Assembly: GCA_046290675.1 (NCBI GenBank)
Contig: JBKAHA010000001.1
Coordinates: 868,001 to 932,000 of the forward strand
Direction of reading: 5' to 3'
Length of the DNA: 64,000 nucleotides
Source of the DNA: Aureliella sp046290675
Lineage (GTDB): Bacteria > Planctomycetota > Planctomycetia > Pirellulales > Pirellulaceae
The notes beneath the pieces were generated by a model. That model saw only the letters and a program-made list of their open reading frames with translations, ran no database searches and was not told the origin of the DNA. Positions within the stretch are counted from its first letter, which is position 1; each line of letters starts with the position of its first letter. Shown in pieces: positions 49,932-58,971 of this stretch. The position numbers were made by a program, and so were the translations under genes.

Positions 49932-52370
49932 ATGGTTGCGATGAATTCTGAGTATTCTCCGAACAAACAGCTGCCAGAGACGGTTGAGCCGACGGCTTCA
50001 GCCGACTTGCCGAAGATTGAGATTCGCCGTTATGGGGAATTCACAGAGCATTCCGAGAAAGTGGCCGATCTGTGCCAACTAAGTTCTCCAACGGCTTGGC
50101 GAAATGCAGACTCGCGGTCGCGACGCGCGAAACCCAAGATCACGCCGCTGATCGTCTACATCGCCGCGGCGCTCATGACCGATCTAGCGATCTTCTACTT
50201 GCTCACGTCGTTTCTGCCGCGTTTGGCTGGCGAATTGTTTTTCGGGGCCGCGATCGGTTTCGTCTTCGGGCAGATTGGCTTCTTTACACTGGTAGCCGGA
50301 CTTGGATCCATGCGTTGGATACGCGGTTACTTGATTGGGATGCTGCTTACTTTCGCCGGTTACTTTTGCCTTTTCGGCGGATCTCAATTCACAACACAAA
50401 TGATCTCCCCTTCGATCTCCGATTCGTTTTGGAGCATCGCAGTGATACCGCTAGCAATCCTAGCGACAAGCACGCCATTCTGGATTTCGCGGTTGCTCGT
50501 TGGCTGGCACCTAACTCGTCGCGAAGCGGATTTGCCGCGTTTGCAATTCAGTATCAATGACTATCTGACGATGACAGCGGTCATTGGTTCGCTCATTTTG
50601 TTCGCGCGCGTTCCGCAAACCTATTGGCAATTCCCGTCAGCCTACTATTGGCCTGTGGTCGCATCAGTTTCGATTGGCTTTGCCATTTTGGGACTGGTCA
50701 TTTACTTCCCTGCCGCAATGCTCTCCATGGCCTTCAAGAGTCGCACGCGAACTCTAGTCGCCCAGTTTTGCTTCCTATCGGGTCTATGTTTGCTCGTCTT
50801 CCTTTTGAACTTGGTGTCATATATTTCGTTCCGTGATTTGCTACCGATTTTCATTTCCGTTGCCAGCGGATGCGCAACCATGTTCCTCGGCACAATCGCT
50901 TTGCGAGGCTCGGGCTTCCGTCTTGCTCGTGCGGGTAAACGCACGCAAGCAGACGCAGCGAACCGGGAGCAAAATGCGGCGCACAACGAATCGCCATGGA
51001 GTGATCAAGAATTCGCCAAAGAGGAATCGACGAAGGCGGCATCCGACCAAGATGCCAAATTGCATGAGACGCCCGATCCCCCTAAAACGCAGCTTGGATT
51101 CTGGGACTCGAATCGAGGTGCCAGGATTTGTGCGGCAACGATCTTAGCCGTCGCGACCGTTGGTAGCTTCAGCAATTATGCACTGCACCGACAGCGGATG
51201 GCTAAGATCGGCGCCCTGAGCAATCGGGCGTCTGCGATCTACATGGACGGTGGCACGATCGAAGCCGACAGTCGCACACAGAGCATTACGAACGTCGTGC
51301 TGCCTCCGTCGGCAGGTGAATCTGACTTGCTAAGCATTACCAGCACTCCTTCTGTAACCTACCTGGATATTTCAAAGTGCAATATCGGCGATTCGAGCAT
51401 CGAAACCATCATCGGGCTCGGCCCAATCATGGAACTCGATATCTCAGGCACGAAGTTCACCGCCAATGGTATCCTTCAACTACTTCGCTCGTTGCCGCTG
51501 GGCAGGTTGAAGATGGCAGATATGAACATCCCCAAGCAACAGCTTGTTTCGCTGCTGCAGAATCCAGAGTTCCGCTCTTTGATGCATCTCGACATCAGCG
51601 ACAACGGCCTGCGCTCGACCGACCTCGATTTACTTTGGAGGAATCTGCCCTGGACGATTTCGATCCGCGGCTGTGGATTGAACGATGCCGAATTGAGCAG
51701 ACTAATCAAGCAGAGAAGTCCCAATGAATTGGATGTACGAAACAACCGACTGACCGGAGCGTTCCTCTCCAGCATGACAAGCATTCAAAAGTTGGAGCTG
51801 GACGACAATCCGCTTGTCGATGCCTCGTTCGCCGCAGTCGCTGGGAAGCTCTCCGTGCGGCAGCTTTCAATCGGAAACAGCCAGCTGACCACTGGCATCT
51901 TCGCGATTCTGCCGCGCATCAGCGTCCGGGAACTTACCCTCAGCGATGGGGCCTTCGACGAGTCGAGTTTGACCAACATCCCCGGCTCGTACAGCAAACT
52001 GTCCCTAAAGGGCAAACGGTATACCGGCACATGCCTCGGTGCATTCGGGGCGGGAACCTACCAGATAGACCTAAGTCGATCAGGCGTGACGCTCGAGGGC
52101 CTGCGGACCTTGGCGGGCCGAAGCGTATCGATCCTTGACCTCTCGGAGACCGAGATCGGTGACGATGCGTTACCCGTCCTGGGACAGATCGGATCTCTTT
52201 TTCAGCTGGATCTGTCTCACACCAACATCACTGCTGACGGCCTATGCCGTGGCGACCTGTCGAACGTGTCCGAAGTAACGGTGGCTTGGGGACAGTTTTC
52301 TGCAGACGAGATCTTGCGAATCAGCCGAATTGTGAAACTTAGGTTTGCTGGAGACACAGGTTGGCCGTAA
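49932..52370 (+). CDS. polytopic membrane protein with C-terminal leucine-rich repeats
   Basis: A protein of 812 residues (a second ATG at 49941 is equally possible). A polar N-terminus is followed by about eight hydrophobic segments (residues about 70-325), a charged linker rich in Lys, Glu and Asp (about 335-390), one more membrane helix (about 398-418) and then a leucine-rich-repeat region (about 455-800), with units such as VTYLDISKCNIGDSSIETII and LFQLDLSHTNITADGL. The last helix would put the repeats on one side of the membrane, probably outside the cytoplasm. LRR domains bind proteins or other ligands. No enzymatic domain was seen and I do not recognise the family. Confidence 0.8.
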   Translation: MVAMNSEYSPNKQLPETVEPTASADLPKIEIRRYGEFTEHSEKVADLCQLSSPTAWRNADSRSRRAKPKITPLIVYIAAALMTDLAIFYLLTSFLPRLAGELFFGAAIGFVFGQIGFFTLVAGLGSMRWIRGYLIGMLLTFAGYFCLFGGSQFTTQMISPSISDSFWSIAVIPLAILATSTPFWISRLLVGWHLTRREADLPRLQFSINDYLTMTAVIGSLILFARVPQTYWQFPSAYYWPVVASVSIGFAILGLVIYFPAAMLSMAFKSRTRTLVAQFCFLSGLCLLVFLLNLVSYISFRDLLPIFISVASGCATMFLGTIALRGSGFRLARAGKRTQADAANREQNAAHNESPWSDQEFAKEESTKAASDQDAKLHETPDPPKTQLGFWDSNRGARICAATILAVATVGSFSNYALHRQRMAKIGALSNRASAIYMDGGTIEADSRTQSITNVVLPPSAGESDLLSITSTPSVTYLDISKCNIGDSSIETIIGLGPIMELDISGTKFTANGILQLLRSLPLGRLKMADMNIPKQQLVSLLQNPEFRSLMHLDISDNGLRSTDLDLLWRNLPWTISIRGCGLNDAELSRLIKQRSPNELDVRNNRLTGAFLSSMTSIQKLELDDNPLVDASFAAVAGKLSVRQLSIGNSQLTTGIFAILPRISVRELTLSDGAFDESSLTNIPGSYSKLSLKGKRYTGTCLGAFGAGTYQIDLSRSGVTLEGLRTLAGRSVSILDLSETEIGDDALPVLGQIGSLFQLDLSHTNITADGLCRGDLSNVSEVTVAWGQFSADEILRISRIVKLRFAGDTGWP

Positions 52371-52817
52371 TTCCTACGGGACACTCCATGTCGCTATTCC
52401 GCCACTCGATCAAAAGCGTTCCGTTATCAAAGCCCCGACCCTCATCTGAGACAAACTGGATCGCAGTCAGCCGGTACGTCACCAGATCACTTCGAATTGC
52501 CCAATGGAAGTTGAATGTCGCTTCCCAAGTAAAGATTTCAGCAGCTGAAGCCAGCACGGAGTGCGAATCCAACGAATAAAACTACCGTCCAGTAGTTCTT
52601 TCGCGGAATCCCAAAATTATTGGCGATATACACGCGTGTCCTAAGACTGAACCTAGGCTTCTGGTGGAGCGGAGGATCGCTCTGGAAAGCACTAGCTTTC
52701 TCACCCCCCGTGTAGGCGAGCCGGTTGTTACGCAATCGGTTTCGCCTTTTTTCATGCGCGGACATCTTCACTGGAGGACGGAGCAATCTAGCCGATCAAA
52801 TTACTCCGCCCCTCAAA
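52371..52817. other. convergent intergenic region, possible gene remnant
   Basis: About 450 bases between the convergent LRR and beta-lactamase-like genes. Two short minus-strand frames (52538-52786 and 52339-52572) could be parts of one small decayed gene, but neither resembles a known family, so no gene is called. Confidence 0.35.
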
Positions 52818-54491
52818 CTAATCATCAGCAATCCGCTGCAAATCAAGCTCGTAGAACCACATATCATCGTTGGGCACGTCCAGCTCGATACGAACAACCT
52901 TACCCTGTGCGTTGGAAAGGAAATTCGCCGTCCCGGCACCGAACCAGGCATGCTCGTGCCGCCAGCGGATTAAAAATGTGTCGTAATGCAGGTGCTCTAA
53001 ATCTGCGACCAATCGCTCATTGGGTAGCAACCGAAGCACCAGTCCCTTACCTTCAAGCTCGATTTTTGCGTTTCCGTAGAGCGGACATCGGAAATCACCG
53101 GCATACGCCGCGAGATCATGGCTCGGTTTCGTGCCTTCAACCTGAATTTTCGTCGCCGTGTCGATGCGGCCCGCGAAACTCTCTCTGGATTTCTTGAAGT
53201 CGACCAGCCTTTCGGAACTCCAATCCCGTAGCTCGACACCTAAGAACGAGTCGAGAACACGATACGTGATGGATGAAGTAATGCTCGTCATGCTATTCGT
53301 GAGTACGACGACACCAAGACGCTTTTCCGGCACCAAAAGCGTTTGTGAATACATGCCATCGTAGCCACCTCCATGGACAGCAAGCTTGCATCCCTGGTAA
53401 TCCGATAAGGACCAGCCTAACCCATAGGCTCGAAAGTGAGTCGAAGGTGTCTTGCGTAAGGACGCCTCCGAAACGGGTATTGGAGTGTGAGCACGCCACA
53501 TTTGGTGCGACTGTGCCATAGAGAATAGTCGTGTTGCTTCACCGTCGTCGGGAGAAAACTCGCCTCGGCCAAGCTGAACACGCATCCAGTTCGCCATATC
53601 CTTTGCACTGGAAATAACGCCACCGGCCGCTGCCATGTTGTCCCAATTCACCCACTCGATCGGTTCATTCCGATCGAGGAAAGTCTTGTGTGGCGTGGCG
53701 AAGTTTCCTACTTCGTCCAGCCGGCTTGTCGTCGTAATCGTCCGCGACATTTGAAGCGGGGCTAGAATTTGCTGAGCAATGAATTCACTCCAAGCCTGGC
53801 CTGAGACTTCTTCAATCACCAAACCGGCAGCTAGAAACATCAGATTCGAGTAACCGTACTTGGATCGAAACGGTGAAGCCGGCTCCAGATGAATCGCTCG
53901 CTCGAGGACTTCTCGCGGCGAGTACTTGGTTCCCCACCAAACCAGATCTCCACTGAAGGTGCCAAGCCCGCTGCGATGACACAGCAAATCCCGAATTCGC
54001 AGATCCCGTGTCATCGGATCCTTCAGTCGCAGCCAGGGCAGATAGCGGTCGACTCGATCATCCCACGCAAGCTTGCCTTCATCGACGAGAATCGCCAGAG
54101 CCGCAGACGTGAAAGCTTTCGTGTTCGACGCGATGGCGAAAAGAGTGTCACCATCGACTGGCTCATCCCCGCCAACTTCAAGGTACCCAAACCCCTCGGC
54201 CATGAGCACCTGGTCGTTCTTAACAATGGCGACAGCTAGACCCGGAACAGACCATTGGTTTCGAACTTGCTCGATGTAGGTGCGGAGTTCGGCAATAAGC
54301 AGCTCGTCCGAACCGGTCTCGGCTCGCGGCATCGCATTCGATTCAATCGCCTTCGAATCTGTTGCGTCAACGATATTGGCAGTCGCGGGCACCTGCGCAT
54401 GCGACAGAGCCAACTGAAACGGATTTATGGAACTGATTTGCAATAGAACCACACCGCACGTCAACCATGTTATCCTCAAGCGCGAAATCAT
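52818..54491 (-). CDS. exported serine hydrolase of the beta-lactamase/penicillin-binding-protein fold
   Basis: A protein of 557 residues with an N-terminal export signal (ITWLTCGVVLLQISSI). The class C beta-lactamase/DD-peptidase motifs are in order: SxxK as SNTK within AIASNTKAFTSAAL, YxN as YSN within KYGYSNLMF, and the third motif HGG within VHGGGYDGMYS. After about residue 430 a separate domain resembles the DUF3471 tails of such proteins. Members include esterases, D-aminopeptidases and carboxypeptidases, so the substrate is open. Resistance to antibiotics should not be assumed. It is divergent from a sulfatase gene. Confidence 0.9.
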   Translation of the reverse strand: MISRLRITWLTCGVVLLQISSINPFQLALSHAQVPATANIVDATDSKAIESNAMPRAETGSDELLIAELRTYIEQVRNQWSVPGLAVAIVKNDQVLMAEGFGYLEVGGDEPVDGDTLFAIASNTKAFTSAALAILVDEGKLAWDDRVDRYLPWLRLKDPMTRDLRIRDLLCHRSGLGTFSGDLVWWGTKYSPREVLERAIHLEPASPFRSKYGYSNLMFLAAGLVIEEVSGQAWSEFIAQQILAPLQMSRTITTTSRLDEVGNFATPHKTFLDRNEPIEWVNWDNMAAAGGVISSAKDMANWMRVQLGRGEFSPDDGEATRLFSMAQSHQMWRAHTPIPVSEASLRKTPSTHFRAYGLGWSLSDYQGCKLAVHGGGYDGMYSQTLLVPEKRLGVVVLTNSMTSITSSITYRVLDSFLGVELRDWSSERLVDFKKSRESFAGRIDTATKIQVEGTKPSHDLAAYAGDFRCPLYGNAKIELEGKGLVLRLLPNERLVADLEHLHYDTFLIRWRHEHAWFGAGTANFLSNAQGKVVRIELDVPNDDMWFYELDLQRIADD

Positions 54492-54627
54492 CTCGTTTAT
54501 TCCAAGTTCGGGTAGGCATTGCTAGTTTGAAAACCGCGACGGTAAGCACGCGGCCAGTCGCCAAGGCCGTCTATTCGACGCCCAGGTGATACCCGAATTG
54601 TAGCTGTAGACCAAAGATTCAACACCG

Positions 54628-56574
54628 ATGAAGAACCGACCTCTCCACGCATTGGCAATCCGTACCCTAGCGTTCGGCATTCTGTTGGCGAACCTAATCT
54701 CGTGGCCCTCACCGTCGCATGCCAAGAGGCCTGAATCCGACTCCACCGAACGCCCAAACATCCTCTGGCTTTCTTGCGAGGACATTAGTCCCCATCTCGG
54801 ATGCTACGGCGATCCGCACGCCATCACTCCCAATTTGGACATGCTGGCTGAGCAAGGCGTGCGTTACACACATGTTTTCACCGCAGCAGGCGTTTGCGCT
54901 CCATGTCGTTCAACCATCATTACCGGCATGTACCAAAATTCGATTGGTACACACCACATGCGCTGCAACGCGCTGCTACCGAATTGGATGCGTCCGTTCC
55001 CGCAATACTTGATGGACGCAGGCTATTACTGCACGAACAATAGCAAGACGGACTACCAATTTAAGAAACCATCTTCGAAAGAGATTTGGGACGAAAGTGG
55101 CAAGAAGGCACACTGGAAAAACCGAGACAAGGACCAGCCCTTCTTCGCTGTATTCAATTTTGGCGGCTGCCATGAAAGCGGCATTGCCAGCGAATCGAAA
55201 TACGAAGATGTCACGTCAGAGCTAGAGCCAACACAGCGGCAAGACCCCAACTCGCTAAGCACACTTCCGCCTTACTACCCCGATACGCCGGTAACGCGCG
55301 AAGATTGGAAACGGAACTACGAGCTGATCACGGCGATGGACCAGTGGGCCGGAGACCACTTAAAGGAGCTTGAAAAAGCGGGGCTCGCAGAGAACACCAT
55401 TGTTTTCTTCTGGTCGGACCACGGCGTCGGCTTACCCAGGGCTAAGCGATGGTTATATGACTCGGGTACGCGAATCCCCTTCATCGTTCGCATTCCGAAA
55501 CGATACCGTCCGTCCCAGCAGGGCCAGCCCGGCAGCGTTTCCGACGAACTCGTCAACTCGGTCGACTTTGGACCAACCGTCCTCAATCTTTGCGGTATCA
55601 GTGTCCCAGACTATATGCAGGGGCGTGCCTTTCTCGGCGAGAATCTTTCGCCCGAACGCAAGTTCATTTATGGTGCTCGCGACCGCATGGATGAGCGATA
55701 CGACATCATTCGAGCGGTGCGTGACCAACGCTACCGATACATCCGCAACTACGAGCCCCTCAAAGCTTATTACCAGTACATGAACACGCCGGAAAAAGGC
55801 GCGACCATGCTGGCTATTCGCGAAGCCGAGGCGGGAGGGACGCTTACGGAAGCGGGTAAGCTATTCTCCGCGTCGTCGAAGCCAGTCGAAGAACTGTACG
55901 ACCTCGAATCCGACCCGCACGAAATCCACAACCTGGCGGCGTCGCCTGATCATCGCCAAAGGCTGGAAGCAATGCGTGCGGAGTGCCTTCGCTGGCAATC
56001 TGAGGTTCGCGACGTTGGTTTAGTGCCAGAAGCGGAGATCGAAGTCCGTGAGTCGCAGCTTGGCACTCGATTTGAGATTCTGCGATCCGGGCTCGGTGAT
56101 CAATCGGCGCGAGCCGTAGTCGATCAGTTGGTGGCCATCGCGGCGGCAGCAAGCCAGGGAACTTCCGCGATTCCCGAGCTTCTCAGGGGATGCGATCACG
56201 CCGACGCCACAATCCGCTACTGGGGTGCTACCGGACTTGGCAACATCGGGAAACCGGCCGCTGAAGCCTCGCAAGCCAAGATGCTCGCGCTGCTGGATGA
56301 CCCTAGCCCTAGCGTACGCATTGCCGCCGCTCGTGCGTTGTGTCGACAAGGCACACTGAAGGAAGGACTAGAAAAACTTACCGCCGAGCTTGAGAGCGAA
56401 CACCAGTGGGGACGACTCGCCGCTGCCATCGCCCTGGATGAACTCGATGAAGCTGCCAGGCCGGCGCTCGGTGCACTCCAATCCGCCTTGACCGACCAGC
56501 CGAACAAATACATCGTCCGCGTTGCCAACAAAGCCGTAAATGATCTTCTTGGCACGCAAAACAAAGTGCCCTAG
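54628..56574 (+). CDS. exported sulfatase with HEAT-like C-terminal repeats
   Basis: A protein of 648 residues with a signal peptide (AIRTLAFGILLANLISWP). The sulfatase signature is CAPCR with Cys90 as the predicted formylglycine residue. The fourth position of the core is Cys instead of the usual Ser, a variant that occurs in this family. The first metal motif reads SCEDISPHLGCYGD, with Glu at the usual first Asp. Later landmarks include FFWSDHGVG. The catalytic part ends near residue 475, and residues about 515-645 look like HEAT-type repeats (ATIRYWGATGLGNIG, VRIAAARALCRQG). The second-residue ligands resemble the N-sulfoglucosamine sulfohydrolase-like branch; the substrate is unknown. Confidence 0.9.
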   Translation: MKNRPLHALAIRTLAFGILLANLISWPSPSHAKRPESDSTERPNILWLSCEDISPHLGCYGDPHAITPNLDMLAEQGVRYTHVFTAAGVCAPCRSTIITGMYQNSIGTHHMRCNALLPNWMRPFPQYLMDAGYYCTNNSKTDYQFKKPSSKEIWDESGKKAHWKNRDKDQPFFAVFNFGGCHESGIASESKYEDVTSELEPTQRQDPNSLSTLPPYYPDTPVTREDWKRNYELITAMDQWAGDHLKELEKAGLAENTIVFFWSDHGVGLPRAKRWLYDSGTRIPFIVRIPKRYRPSQQGQPGSVSDELVNSVDFGPTVLNLCGISVPDYMQGRAFLGENLSPERKFIYGARDRMDERYDIIRAVRDQRYRYIRNYEPLKAYYQYMNTPEKGATMLAIREAEAGGTLTEAGKLFSASSKPVEELYDLESDPHEIHNLAASPDHRQRLEAMRAECLRWQSEVRDVGLVPEAEIEVRESQLGTRFEILRSGLGDQSARAVVDQLVAIAAAASQGTSAIPELLRGCDHADATIRYWGATGLGNIGKPAAEASQAKMLALLDDPSPSVRIAAARALCRQGTLKEGLEKLTAELESEHQWGRLAAAIALDELDEAARPALGALQSALTDQPNKYIVRVANKAVNDLLGTQNKVP

Positions 56575-57120
56575 CCAACGGTTTAAGCACGACGTTGCAC
56601 GGTATTTTTTACCTGCAAACCGGCTATCTCTCTACCGCGTAGGTTGCCGCTTAGCATCGGCAAGCTTTTCGATGGAAAACCCGCGCGGAATTTTCTCCTC
56701 CCCTGCGATTCCATGTTAGGTTTGCAATAGATCGAAAGAGTTTGCCGCGAGCAGCGAGCCTGCCGCGGCAACATACCGAGAGTTCGCTTCGCTACCGACG
56801 ACAGACTCTGGCGTTGGCGCGAGGGCCAGACCGGCTTGACGAACTCTCGAAAGCAAAACGTTCATGATCCGCTCTTCGATTTTTGATCGAACCAAGTTAG
56901 CCACAAGCTCGAACCAAATCCGGAACAGCTCTATGACGACAAGGCGAGTTGAGTGAAGAATGAGATTGGAACAATTGCCCGCGCGCGTAAGCGTCGACCA
57001 GTTTTTCAATCTCCAAGCATAACTATCAGGACAGTTCCCCAAGGACCTGCGGTGAGATCCGACGCTATTCGGGCAAAGCTCTGCAGTACCAAACGGGAGT
57101 AAAGATTAGGAGAGGCATCC
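56575..57120. other. intergenic region with a weak terminator-like hairpin
   Basis: About 545 bases. A 6-bp stem (TTGCCG 56644-56649, CGGCAA 56658-56663) followed by GCTTTTC could be a weak terminator for the sulfatase. A minus-strand frame of 108 codons (56716-57042) has no recognisable features. The end carries the ribosome-binding site of the next gene. Confidence 0.4.
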
Positions 57121-57315
57121 ATGCAACAACTGACCGACTTCTACTGTGACCAGTGCCGCAAGCCGCTATCTCAAAAAGTCGCCATGGATGACAACCACGC
57201 TTGGTGCGAGTGCTGCAAAGCTGTGGTTGTCAAATCAAACCTTCGCATGCAGCCGTGGATGCTCGGTGTGATCGTCGCTCTAGCAGGTTGCTTTGTTCTA
57301 CGAATTTGGGAATAG
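57121..57315 (+). CDS. small zinc-ribbon membrane protein
   Basis: A protein of 64 residues with a strong ribosome-binding site (AGGAGAGG about 5 bases before ATG 57121). Two cysteine pairs (Cys9/Cys12 and Cys29/Cys32, with an extra Cys31) form a probable zinc ribbon, followed by one C-terminal transmembrane helix (WMLGVIVALAGCFVLRIW). The zinc ribbon should face the cytoplasm. No family is recognised and it stands alone between intergenic regions; translation is supported by the ribosome-binding site and by the coherent domain layout. Confidence 0.7.
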   Translation: MQQLTDFYCDQCRKPLSQKVAMDDNHAWCECCKAVVVKSNLRMQPWMLGVIVALAGCFVLRIWE

Positions 57316-57645
57316 CATCGAGCCTGCACAGCAGTGCCCACCGTTTGGCAGTATAGCTCCCGCTGCTAATGGGTCTCCTTCGGTTCATAGGCTTCCCGCT
57401 GCGTGCTGCTCAGGATTCCGGTAGAGAGCACGCCCCCCGGGCGAGCCCTAATAATCAGTAAGATGTGGACCTGGAGAATTCCTGCCGCCGGTCCTCTGCA
57501 CCAACTCCAGCCGCTTTCTCCACTGTATGACAATTCCGATCTGAGTGTCTGCCCGCGGTTTTCGGCCAAGGTAGCGGCCATCCCCTCGTGGCTTATTTGA
57601 AGAGATAAGCACAAAGCGCAGGATCTTCTTCTGCTAGACGCTTCG
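57316..57645. other. intergenic region, no gene seen
   Basis: About 330 bases between the small zinc-ribbon gene and the end of scpA. A minus-strand frame overlapping scpA is a shadow. No terminator or repeat identified. Confidence 0.4.
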
Positions 57646-58458
57646 CTATCGACCGGCAACCGGCATATTGGAATTGGCGACCCTCTCGAAACTGAGGTTG
57701 TCGATCTTGTGAACATCAAGCTCACGTTTGAATTCGTCGCCGGCCAACAGATACAACGGATGCCCCGCATCTTGCTGCTCCGTGGTCAAACCATAGTGCC
57801 TAGTCAGCTCCAGTGTTGCCAGGAACATCGCCACGAGTGAACTCTTGTGCATTCCGGGCTTGAAAAGCGTCGTTAACTCGACACATTCTTCACGACAGAC
57901 CTGACCGTGAATCCGCTCCATATAGATGTGAATCGGCGTATCGTCGTAGACAACGTTTGTGGACGGCGGCGGTTGCTGCTCTCGTAGAATTCGACCAAAC
58001 GCGCTGACCAGGTCCCAGACTTCAATCGGCTGGATGGGCTGCTCGCCGGTCGGGATTTTTCGAGTCGGCAGATCGTTTGCAAGTCGAGAATAACGCAGCT
58101 GCCACAGTTCCCCCTGCTCCTCAAGGATCGAAGCGGCATCGCGGATCCGCTTGTACTCCATCAAACGGTAGACCAGTTCATCGGACATATCCGCGAATTC
58201 ATCCGGTGATTCGTCCGCAACCGGCTCAGCCGAGGGAATCGCCTGCTTGGACTTCATTTCGACCAGCAAGCTAGCAATCTCAAGAAAGTCGGCCACATCA
58301 TCGATCTGTAGCTCGACCAAGACTTCTAGAAAATCCAGATACTGCTCGGTGATCTTCGCGAGCGGCAACTCCGCCAGCGAAAGCTCTTCTCGCCGGACGA
58401 TATGCAGCAGCAGATCGAGCGGACCGCAATACTGAGCAATGTCGATTGAAAATTCCAT
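57646..58458 (-). CDS. scpA: segregation and condensation protein A
   Basis: A protein of 270 residues from ATG 58458. Frame further upstream reads through purine-rich repeat sequence and is not credible. The N-terminus matches the ScpA kleisin pattern (FSIDIAQYCGPLDLLLHIVR, REELSLAELPLAKITEQYL), followed by VADFLEIASLLVEMKSKQ. ScpA bridges the two heads of SMC together with ScpB and is needed for chromosome condensation and segregation. No scpB or smc gene lies in the window, so the complex is encoded in more than one place. The C-terminal winged-helix part (AMFLATLELTRHYGL) is intact. Confidence 0.92.
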   Translation of the reverse strand: MEFSIDIAQYCGPLDLLLHIVRREELSLAELPLAKITEQYLDFLEVLVELQIDDVADFLEIASLLVEMKSKQAIPSAEPVADESPDEFADMSDELVYRLMEYKRIRDAASILEEQGELWQLRYSRLANDLPTRKIPTGEQPIQPIEVWDLVSAFGRILREQQPPPSTNVVYDDTPIHIYMERIHGQVCREECVELTTLFKPGMHKSSLVAMFLATLELTRHYGLTTEQQDAGHPLYLLAGDEFKRELDVHKIDNLSFERVANSNMPVAGR

Positions 58459-58507
58459 AAGCAAGGGATAGCCAATCGGCCCAGCTGCAGCAATCGCAAC
58501 CCAATGC

Positions 58508-58571
58508 GGGGAGCGGCGGGGGAGATTGGGAGATTGGGAAATGAAGGAATAAGGGAGCTGGGAGAGTAGGG
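58508..58571 (+). repeat. purine-rich tract with many G-runs
   Basis: An almost pure A/G tract on the + strand with at least seven runs of three or more G (for example GGGGGAGATTGGGAGATTGG), partly a GGGAGATT tandem repeat. It lies just upstream of scpA, whose coding strand carries the C-rich complement. G-quadruplex formation on the + strand is possible but untested. Confidence 0.65.
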
Positions 58572-58641
58572 CGCAGGCGCGAGTCGAGGAGCACAAGCTG
58601 AGCGTAATTCGCAGCGCAATCGAGGGCTCTTAGCTGGAGTT

Positions 58642-58767
58642 CAGGTTTTAGCCTGCCTCCGAGAGGAGCAAAAACTGGGACAGCCTAAAGGCTGGACTCC
58701 AGCGCAGTGGAAATCGGTCGCTTTGATCCCCTGCTGGCCTCCTAGCTGGAGTTCAGGCTTTAGCCTG
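58642..58767. repeat. three copies of a REP-like palindromic repeat
   Basis: The dyad CAGGCTTTAGCCTG occurs at 58754-58767, as CAGGTTTTAGCCTG at 58642-58655 and as its complement-type copy CAGCCTAAAGGCTG at 58681-58694, each next to GGAGT(T/C) sequence. The pattern fits repeated extragenic palindromes. Just beyond, AGCTAGCCT is repeated three times (58781-58807, last copy imperfect). Confidence 0.65.
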
Positions 58768-58971
58768 CCAATGCCTTCCAAGCTAGCCTAGCTAGCCTAG
58801 CTAGCTTACCAAAGCCTTTCCGGCCCACTCCCAATCCACCAGCGCTAGGCTGCCCGTGCTGAGTGCCGGTACTCCCAAGCTGAAGCTAACTAGCTACCCC
58901 AGCCACCCTCCGGAGGGAGGGCGCCGAAGAAACCGTAGACGACCGCTAGCGGCTGGCCGCGCCGCGCAAAA

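Noticed and set aside
52339..52786. Two short minus-strand frames that might be one decayed gene
   Set aside because: They would need a frameshift to join and show no family resemblance; kept only as a note on the intergenic region.
56716..57042. Minus-strand frame of 108 codons between sulfatase and zinc-ribbon genes
   Set aside because: No recognisable domain or export signal, no ribosome-binding site, unusual residue composition.
57366..57770. Minus-strand frame of 134 codons overlapping scpA
   Set aside because: Overlaps the conserved C-terminus of scpA in another frame; no motif.
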